Source: Actinomycetes bacterium | GTDB taxonomy: Bacteria > Actinomycetota > Acidimicrobiia > Acidimicrobiales > RAAP-2 | Length of the DNA stretch: 19,490 bases | Reading direction: 5' to 3' | NCBI GenBank assembly: GCA_021781315.1 | Contig: JAJXXB010000282.1 | Coordinates: 1-19,490 of the forward strand | In this document: piece by piece, positions 14,675 to 19,490 of the stretch | Numbering within the stretch: the first letter of the stretch is position 1 | Layout of the letters: the number at the start of each line of letters is the position of its first letter | The notes under the pieces: generated by a model | Told to the model about the DNA's origin: nothing | Databases searched by the model: none | What the model saw: the letters and a program-made list of their open reading frames with translations, nothing else | Translations under genes and position numbers: made by a program

Positions 14675-14965
14675 TCATTCGTAGCCATCGACCAAGAGAA
14701 CGGATGCGCGCGCCGCGTCTCGTCGGAGCTCCTTGATCTGTTGGTACTCGTCACTGTGAAACCAGTCTTCGGCGGCCGCTCGGGAGGGGAACTCGAGTAT
14801 GACCGTCCGAACCGTGGGGGGATCCCCCTCCAAGACCACCGGATCTCCACCGCGCACGAGGTACGTGCCACCCGCCGCAGCGATATTGGGCGACACGGCA
14901 GCCTTGTACGTCTCGTATCGCTCGGCGTCGAGAATCGTTGCCTGGAAGATTACGAATGCCTTCAT
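14675..14965 (-). CDS. DUF1330 family protein (dimeric alpha/beta-barrel)
   Basis: 96 residues, the normal size of the family. It belongs to the ferredoxin-like dimeric barrel group related to antibiotic-biosynthesis monooxygenases; no reaction is established for DUF1330. Typical features are KAFVIFQATILDAERYETYKA at the start, GGTYLVRGGDPVVLEGD in the middle, VILEFPSRAAAEDWFHSDEYQ and a closing ASVLLVDGYE. The ATG at 14965 is supported by GAAGGA six bases upstream. The frame continues upstream without family similarity. It lies 160 bases downstream of the ChrB-like gene on the same strand and probably has its own promoter. Confidence 0.87.
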   Translation of the reverse strand: MKAFVIFQATILDAERYETYKAAVSPNIAAAGGTYLVRGGDPVVLEGDPPTVRTVILEFPSRAAAEDWFHSDEYQQIKELRRDAARASVLLVDGYE

Positions 14966-14971
14966 ATCTCG

Positions 14972-14977
14972 TCCTTC
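14972..14977 (-). promoter_or_regulatory. Shine-Dalgarno site of the DUF1330 gene
   Basis: GAAGGA on the minus strand, six bases before the ATG at 14965. This is one of the few clear ribosome binding sites in the window and fixes the start inside a longer open frame. Confidence 0.6.
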
Positions 14978-14991
14978 TGGTCTGGACGACC

Positions 14992-14997
14992 AACTTA
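14992..14997 (-). promoter_or_regulatory. Possible -10 hexamer for the DUF1330 gene
   Basis: TAAGTT on the minus strand, about 27 bases before the ATG, would give a short leader containing the GAAGGA site. No -35 is recognised. Confidence 0.3.
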
Positions 14998-15021
14998 CCT
15001 GCGACATCGTGACGTGCTGGG

Positions 15022-15038
15022 GGCCACGCGGTGTGGCC
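15022..15038 (-). repeat. Inverted repeat between the ChrB-like and DUF1330 genes
   Basis: GGCCAC, five-base loop, GTGGCC: a six-pair GC-rich hairpin in the 160-base gap. It lacks a T-run on either strand. It could be an operator for the DUF1330 gene or part of a terminator region for the upstream operon. Confidence 0.35.
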
Positions 15039-15104
15039 ACCTCTCTGACCTTGCACGGGGAACTAACCCTTGTCACCCACGAGTTGTGATGGCACATCGA
15101 TCTC

Positions 15105-15120
15105 GCAGTCTCGCGACTGC
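15105..15120 (-). terminator. GNRA-capped hairpin just after the ChrB-like gene
   Basis: On the minus strand GCAGTC-GCGA-GACTGC begins five bases after the stop codon: a six-pair stem with a GCGA tetraloop. No U-tract follows, so it may be a 3' stabiliser or a weak terminator rather than a canonical intrinsic terminator. Confidence 0.4.
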
Positions 15121-15125
15121 TCAGA

Positions 15126-15572
15126 TCATTTCTCGTCGTTGAGTTGGCACCACGCGTAGAGGGCGTCATAGACGAACGTCGCGCGCTCCAGTAGCCGGTA
15201 GTCATCGGCTTCGACGATGAGCCCACCCACGCCGACGGCCAACAGCCCAGCGCCGGCGGGATCCGAACCCAAGTCACTGCTCACATCCGCCGCGTGGACT
15301 ATCCGCGCCAACCGCACGAGCGCCTCGTCACCGCCCAAGTGGAAGTGATCGATGAGGGTTTCGAACGTGCACCACTCGTCACCATCGTGAAGGGAGTGAG
15401 TGAAGTCAGCCCCTTCCGCGTCGAAGGATCGCCCTCCGGTCTGGGCGGCGACCTCGAGAACCTGATTGGAGGGGACGTAGAGGAATTCGGCCTCGGGATC
15501 AATGAATCGACGAATGAGCCAGGGACAGGCGATCCGGTCGGTCTTGGGTCGCTCGCGGGTTACCCACTTCAT
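15126..15572 (-). CDS. Short ChrB-domain (chromate resistance-like) protein
   Basis: 148 residues. The start MKWVTRERPKTDRIACPWLI, then RRFIDPEAEFLYVP and later FTHSLHDGDEWCTFETLIDHF, is the hallmark block of the ChrB C-terminal (Chrome_Resist) domain. Full-length ChrB, a chromate-responsive regulator, is about twice this length; this protein has only the C-terminal part, without a recognisable DNA-binding region. Its role may be oxyanion sensing or handling, but this is not shown. The ATG at 15572 overlaps the stop of the upstream MFS gene as ATGA, so the two are translated as a unit. No CHR-family ChrA transporter is in the window. Confidence 0.85.
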   Translation of the reverse strand: MKWVTRERPKTDRIACPWLIRRFIDPEAEFLYVPSNQVLEVAAQTGGRSFDAEGADFTHSLHDGDEWCTFETLIDHFHLGGDEALVRLARIVHAADVSSDLGSDPAGAGLLAVGVGGLIVEADDYRLLERATFVYDALYAWCQLNDEK

Positions 15573-16825
15573 TGACTGCCCCCTTGGATCCCTGGCGCCG
15601 GCCCCTCATCGTTCGACTCACCTCGTGGTCGTAAGCCCGGCAGGCGCTGCGCCCACCGCCACAGCGCCACGTCGTAGCCGCTCTTGACGATACCCGCCAC
15701 GAGGAGTGGGACTCCGAGTCCGAGCAGCTGGAGCGCGCCGCCGGCGAGAGGGGCGATCGGACGTACCGAGTAGCGCGCGGCGTTGGTGACCGCCGCCGCG
15801 TGCGTTCGCTCGGGAGGTGTGGTGACCGTCATGACCAACGCCTGGCGCGTGGGCACGTCCATCTGCGACAACGTGGCTCGAACGAGCAGCAGGACGGCGG
15901 CGACGGTGAACGACGGTGCGAACGCCGTGGCGGCGAGCAGCAGGTTGCTGGGCAGATGCGTCCCGACCATCGTGGCCACGAGGCCAACGCGACGGGCCAG
16001 AAGTGGTGCGACGAGGACCGACACGGCCTGCAGGGCTGAGACGGCGAAGAAGAGCCATCCGAGGGAGGAGAGGGGGACCCCGTACCGTTCCACGAGGTAG
16101 TACGAGAGGAATCCCGCGGTCACGAGGCCGCCGCCCGCGGCGTCCACGGAGAACAGCGTGGTGAGGTTGCGAACGACGTGTCGCGAGGGTCCGGGGTGGG
16201 ACCGTCGGTGGCGTCGGGTCTCGCGGCCAGATTCTTCTGGTGGGGCTTCCACGGAGGGCGAGAGATTCCCGGCAATCAGCGTTCCCAGGATGCCGACGGG
16301 AACCAGGGCGACGAAGAGCCAGGCGTGGGCGTGGGCTGTCGACGGTTGCACTCTCACGAGCGTCGCCCCGAGAGCGCCCAGTGCGCCAAAGGCCGCCCCG
16401 GCTGCGTTGTACCACCCGTACACCCGGGCGGTACCAGCGTCCTCTCGAGCGAGCATCACCTGCTCGAGCGTGGTGGCGGCACCGTTGTCGACCACGTCGG
16501 TGGACAACGTGCCGGTCAGGGCGACCGCGAAGAGGAGCCACAGCGGCGGATTGGCCGCCACGACGGCGCCGACGACGCCAATTGCGCCGAAGAAGAGTCC
16601 GTAGGAGCGACGTCGACCGAAACGATCCGCATAGGCACCCACGATGAGAGAAGCCAGCGCGCTACCCGCGATGACCGCGGCGAGGAACAGGCCCGCCTGG
16701 ACGGGGCGCACACCGCGGGCCGCGAGAAGATCGCCGAGGACGATCGCGGTGAACCCGTATCCGAGCCCGCGAAGTGCCTGGCCCGAAACGAGAAGCCGGG
16801 TGTCTCGACTCAGTTGTTGTCGCAC
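15569..16825 (-). CDS. MFS transporter coupled to a ChrB-domain gene
   Basis: 418 residues, about twelve hydrophobic segments. The N-terminus DTRLLVSGQALRGLGYGFTAI and the motif A version GAYADRFGRRRSYG (about residues 62-75) identify an MFS exporter. A polar, arginine- and glutamate-rich central loop (about 187-220, ESGRETRRHRRSH) separates the halves. The C-terminal tail is polar. The substrate is unknown; linkage to a ChrB domain suggests chromate or another oxyanion, by inference only. GTG start, with GGAGA about ten bases upstream. A perfect inverted repeat, 16847-16862, lies 21 bases before the start. The stop overlaps the ChrB-like gene. Confidence 0.88.
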   Translation of the reverse strand: MRQQLSRDTRLLVSGQALRGLGYGFTAIVLGDLLAARGVRPVQAGLFLAAVIAGSALASLIVGAYADRFGRRRSYGLFFGAIGVVGAVVAANPPLWLLFAVALTGTLSTDVVDNGAATTLEQVMLAREDAGTARVYGWYNAAGAAFGALGALGATLVRVQPSTAHAHAWLFVALVPVGILGTLIAGNLSPSVEAPPEESGRETRRHRRSHPGPSRHVVRNLTTLFSVDAAGGGLVTAGFLSYYLVERYGVPLSSLGWLFFAVSALQAVSVLVAPLLARRVGLVATMVGTHLPSNLLLAATAFAPSFTVAAVLLLVRATLSQMDVPTRQALVMTVTTPPERTHAAAVTNAARYSVRPIAPLAGGALQLLGLGVPLLVAGIVKSGYDVALWRWAQRLPGLRPRGESNDEGPAPGIQGGSQ

Positions 16826-17082
16826 GCCGCCAGTCTCCTCTTTCGGGCGTCACTTCTGACGCGGTCCTCTCTGACCTGGATCCATTTGGGCGGTCGGAGA
16901 GTTCCGCGGCGCGACGTACCCACCGACACGGCGGTCGCGGCGCAGCGCCTCGGATCCACGTCCCTCGCCCGCGCCACTCGATGGTCGTGAGACGTGACCT
17001 CGTCACGACGACAGCGCTGACGACGCGTTGGCGGTCCACTCGAAGGTGGTGTCACCATCCACGGGGGCAGTTCGGGCGATCG
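16826..17082. other. Divergent intergenic region between the MFS-ChrB operon and the acidic protein gene
   Basis: 257 bases. Besides the repeat at 16847-16862 it contains CGTGAC-CTC-GTCACG at 16993-17007 and TGGTG-T-CACCA at 17047-17057. These are candidate operators for the plus-strand gene. No convincing gene or promoter hexamer was found. Confidence 0.5.
16847..16862 (-). promoter_or_regulatory. Inverted repeat, candidate operator of the MFS-ChrB operon
   Basis: GCGTCA-CTTC-TGACGC: six-base arms around four bases, just upstream of the MFS start. It could be a regulator site or a leader hairpin. I found no TANNNT -10 nearby, so the promoter itself is not located. Confidence 0.4.
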
Positions 17083-17445
17083 ATGAACGCGACTACCGTG
17101 ATCACTGTGGACGACGTCGAGCCCCCCGCGGATCCCAACGACTGGACCGACGAGCAGTGGCTCGAGTGGCTCAAGGCCACGGACGTGCCGTCTGACGAAC
17201 CTGACGAGAGGTTCTCGAAGGTGATGAAGCGCGTCGTGGAGTCTGCGCCGGGACAAGTGCTGGGCCAGGCGATGCTCGGTCTGTCGCAGGCGATTTACGG
17301 CCGCCACGACGACACCGTCGCGATCGTGGTGGAGGGAAGCGGTGAGGGTGCCGACGACGAACCCTTCGCGGTTCGACTCGACCCCGATCACCCCGAACGT
17401 TCATCGGTGGTCTTCAAGTCAAAGCCCGATTCGGAGCCGGCGTAA
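17083..17445 (+). CDS. Acidic soluble protein of unknown function
   Basis: 120 residues. I do not recognise a family. The sequence is strongly acidic, with an N-terminal tryptophan-rich stretch DWTDEQWLEWLKATD (about residues 20-34), a helical middle (KVMKRVVESAPGQVLGQAMLGLSQAIYG) and a C-terminal part that alternates like beta strands (DTVAIVVEGSGEG, PFAVRLDPDHPERSSVVF). There is no signal peptide or membrane helix. The ATG at 17083 has only a weak G-rich sequence upstream; a GTG at 17098 is a possible alternative. It stands alone between two transport modules, 233 bases before an ABC exporter. Codon use resembles that of its neighbours, which supports a real gene. Confidence 0.68.
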   Translation: MNATTVITVDDVEPPADPNDWTDEQWLEWLKATDVPSDEPDERFSKVMKRVVESAPGQVLGQAMLGLSQAIYGRHDDTVAIVVEGSGEGADDEPFAVRLDPDHPERSSVVFKSKPDSEPA

Positions 17446-17678
17446 CCTCCGAGGACTGAGATTCTCGTACTCCGGGGTTCACAACCATTCCGATCCCCCG
17501 CGACGTCGCACTCTTCATGACGTGAACGAGTCCGCCCGCAGACACCAACGTCAGGTTGGCGGCCCCTACGTCGTCGACACTCAGGGTGGGTCAGGGTTTA
17601 CCCCTATGGCGAGGGATGTTGGCGTTCCGTACTCTCTGAATCGAGCTGTCGCAGTACTCGGCACGAGGGAGAGATGGC
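17446..17678 (+). promoter_or_regulatory. Upstream region of the second ABC exporter, with direct repeats
   Basis: 233 bases. TCAGGGT occurs at 17581-17587 and again at 17591-17597, ten bases apart, which is one helical turn. A -10 candidate TACTCT lies at 17630-17635, and GAGGGAGAG ends a few bases before the ATG at 17679 as a ribosome site. A small inverted repeat, CCAAC-GTCAG-GTTGG, is also present. No small gene is evident. Confidence 0.4.
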
Positions 17679-18653
17679 ATGAGCGCTACCGTTCTGGACG
17701 ACGCGCAACCCGCGCAGTCGAGCGATGAGTGGGCCGTCGAAACGCACGGCTTGACCAAGCGCTTCGGCGACAACGTGGCGGTCAACGGCGTGGACCTGCG
17801 CGTGCCGCGAGGCTGCGCCTTCGGCTACCTCGGTCCCAACGGGGCCGGCAAGACGACACTCATCCGTGTCCTCCTCGGTCTGACACGCGCCGACGCGGGC
17901 ACAATGTCCATGCTCGGGCACGAGGTTCCCCGCCACCGGGATCGGGCCCTCGCTCGTGTGGGGGCCATCGTCGACGAACCACGCTTCCACGGACACCTCA
18001 CGGGTCGTCAGAACCTGGAGATCCTCGCGGCCGCGCGCGAGCCCGCCGCACGGGCACGGATTGCGGCGTCGCTCGATCGAGTGGGGATGACTCAGCGCGC
18101 CGATGACCGCGTTTCGAAGTACTCGATGGGTATGCGTCAGCGCCTGGGCGTGGCGGCGTGCCTGCTGGGAGATCCTCAACTTCTCATCTTGGACGAGCCC
18201 ATGAACGGGCTCGACCCGGCCGGCATGCTCGAAATGCGCGACATGATCAAGTCCCTCGTCGACGAGGGGCGTACCGTGATGCTCTCGTCGCACCTGCTCG
18301 ACGAGGTCGAGCGGACATGTGACGCAGTGGCCATCGTGGACCGGGGCAACGTGATCCGCCAGGGCCCGATCGCCGAACTGCTGGCCGGATCCGACGTCGA
18401 GGTGCACGTCGTGTGCTCGTCTCCTGCGCGCGCCCAAGCGGTGCTCGTCGCCGCACTGGCTGGTTCTCGCGTCGACGTGGAGGGGGACGTACTCACCGTT
18501 CACCTTCCGGCGGGCACGGGTCGCGACGTCATTGCCGAGATCAACCGGCAACTGGTCCACGACGGCATCGACGTGTACCACCTCCAACAGATCCAGGTCT
18601 CACTGGAGTCGTGGTTCCTGTCCGTCACGAGCCGACTGGGGGAGAACGCGTGA
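17679..18653 (+). CDS. ABC exporter ATP-binding protein, BcrA-like
   Basis: 324 residues. Walker A GPNGAGKTT at residues 52-60, signature in the BcrA-type form KYSMGMRQRLGVA, Walker B LLILDEPMNGLDP, and switch histidine in LSSHLLDEVE. The sequence GAIVDEPRFHGHLTGRQNLE after the Q-loop is also typical of bacitracin/lantibiotic-type exporters. The C-terminal region (about 235-324) is a regulatory extension ending in ESWFLSVTSRLGENA. The ATG is preceded by a purine-rich ribosome site, unlike the leaderless genes elsewhere in the window. The stop overlaps the permease start as GTGA. It drives export by the membrane protein encoded next; the substrate is unknown. Confidence 0.94.
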   Translation: MSATVLDDAQPAQSSDEWAVETHGLTKRFGDNVAVNGVDLRVPRGCAFGYLGPNGAGKTTLIRVLLGLTRADAGTMSMLGHEVPRHRDRALARVGAIVDEPRFHGHLTGRQNLEILAAAREPAARARIAASLDRVGMTQRADDRVSKYSMGMRQRLGVAACLLGDPQLLILDEPMNGLDPAGMLEMRDMIKSLVDEGRTVMLSSHLLDEVERTCDAVAIVDRGNVIRQGPIAELLAGSDVEVHVVCSSPARAQAVLVAALAGSRVDVEGDVLTVHLPAGTGRDVIAEINRQLVHDGIDVYHLQQIQVSLESWFLSVTSRLGENA

Positions 18654-19490
18654 GTGCCATCACTACTAGCGGACTCGACATAGGTGCCCAACACGACCGC
18701 CGGGGGTCCTGGCTGCCCAGCGGCGCGATGATCACGACGCGCATCATGGAGTTGCGCAAACGCCGCGGGTTGATGGCGGCGATGGGAATCGTCAACATCG
18801 GCATTCCGGCGATCTTTCTCACCATTCGACTCGTTGCGCACGCGGTCGCGCCGACGTCCTACGGACCGGCCGGTGGCTACGACGTCTTTACCAGCCTCGT
18901 CGCCGGCGTGATGTTCGTCTTCGGCTTCATCGTGGCGGCGGCGGTGGGCTGCACCGCGGGATCGATCGACCTGACTGAGGGGATGTTTCGCCACCTGGTG
19001 ATCACGGGGCGCTCGCGCCTCGCGCTCTACTTCGCGCGCATTCCCGCGGGCCTGGCGATCGTGGTGCCGATGGTCGCCACGGGTTTTGTCATCGTGTGCG
19101 CGGTCTGCGTCTTCGCGGCCCCGACGACCCTCCACTACCAGGGGGTCGCCGTTCCCGCTGGTCTCAGCGAGCAGGGATTCGAGAACTGGGCGGCCCAGCA
19201 CCCCGCGGAGGTCGTCTGCGGATTCCCCTACCGGAGTCCCGTCGCCGTCGCCTGCGGCATCGGTCCCAACGGCAAGGTCATTGTCCCCCCCGGCCAGAAC
19301 ATCCCAACGCCGAACTCGATCCCGCTGGCGACTCTCAAGGCCGACGCGGTCAAGATCGCCCGCGCCGACTTCTCGGACTACAAGGGCTACTTCTTGTCGC
19401 CGCCCGTGTCACTCATGATTAAGTCGGGACTCTGGATCGAGCTCGAGGCGATCATCGGCTTCATCGTGGGACTCGGCCTCGCCTCACTGA
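18650..19490 (+). CDS. ABC-2 type permease with a large extracytoplasmic loop, C-terminus beyond right edge
   Basis: Open frame of 280 codons running off the right edge. After a polar N-terminus, ITTRIMELRKRRGLMAAMGI leads into the first helix (IVNIGIPAIFLTIRLV). Two or three more helices follow (VAGVMFVFGFIVAAAVGC, then IPAGLAIVVPMVATGFVIVCAVCVF). A long polar stretch of about 110 residues with paired cysteines (VVCGFPY and VACGIGP) then precedes the next helix (IIGFIVGLGLA). The adjacent positions SIDLTEGMFRHLVITGRSR match the cytoplasmic coupling segment of ABC-2 permeases. It should be the membrane partner of the ATPase whose stop it overlaps. The end of the protein and its full helix count are not visible. 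Confidence 0.85.
   Translation, partial: MSAITTSGLDIGAQHDRRGSWLPSGAMITTRIMELRKRRGLMAAMGIVNIGIPAIFLTIRLVAHAVAPTSYGPAGGYDVFTSLVAGVMFVFGFIVAAAVGCTAGSIDLTEGMFRHLVITGRSRLALYFARIPAGLAIVVPMVATGFVIVCAVCVFAAPTTLHYQGVAVPAGLSEQGFENWAAQHPAEVVCGFPYRSPVAVACGIGPNGKVIVPPGQNIPTPNSIPLATLKADAVKIARADFSDYKGYFLSPPVSLMIKSGLWIELEAIIGFIVGLGLASL

Noticed and set aside
14612..15142. Plus-strand open frame (176 codons) overlapping the DUF1330 gene
   Set aside because: The minus strand has a full DUF1330 domain with a ribosome binding site. The plus-strand frame has neither a start signal nor a recognisable domain.
14581..17678. Possible tRNA-associated genomic island beginning after the CAT tRNA
   Set aside because: No integrase and no repeat of the tRNA 3' end were found downstream, and the composition does not change sharply. 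The accessory gene content alone is not enough.

Overview
The window is high-GC, densely packed bacterial chromosome, most likely from an actinobacterium and plausibly from the class Acidimicrobiia. The phylum call rests on the GC content, very frequent GTG starts, an alpha2-type glycyl-tRNA synthetase, a DrrAB-like ABC exporter and TAGNNT-like -10 hexamers placed directly against start codons. The class-level call is inference. No stretch longer than 300 bases lacks a gene. No CRISPR array, insertion sequence, phage gene or rRNA was seen.

Layout. 1-1332 (minus): most of a DinG-type Fe-S helicase, cut by the left edge. 1391-5517 (plus): a five-gene run, uppS, a 71-residue membrane protein, recO, a class I photolyase and hemW, in which every junction is a 4-base GTGA overlap. 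5514-6749 (minus): a secreted protein with seven C-x5-C repeats, probably a seven-bladed propeller, convergent with hemW through a shared CTAG. 6921-8234 (plus): glyS, convergent through another shared CTAG with an MFS gene. 8231-11657 (minus): an exporter operon, ABC ATPase, ABC permease, PaaI-like thioesterase and MFS transporter. 11718-14359 (plus): dnaG overlapping a divergent sigma-70-like gene, followed by tRNA-Asn(GTT) and a tRNA with anticodon CAT. 14675-16825 (minus): an MFS transporter gene overlapping a short ChrB-domain gene, then a DUF1330 gene. 17083-17445 (plus): an acidic protein of unknown function. 17679-19490 (plus): a second ABC-2 exporter, ATPase plus a permease cut by the right edge.

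How the parts fit. Housekeeping functions dominate: cell-wall lipid carrier synthesis, DNA repair, heme handling, tRNA charging and replication priming. Export modules and a possible oxyanion-resistance pair are interspersed among them. The clearest pattern not explained by the genes is regulatory. Five genes with no gene directly upstream on their strand (dinG, uppS, glyS, the first ABC ATPase, dnaG) have a TANNNT hexamer followed by exactly six bases and then the start codon, as expected for leaderless transcripts. Two divergent gaps of about 60 bases hold such promoters back to back. The most unusual protein is the sigma-like factor next to dnaG, which has the position expected of rpoD but lacks several hallmarks of a primary sigma factor.
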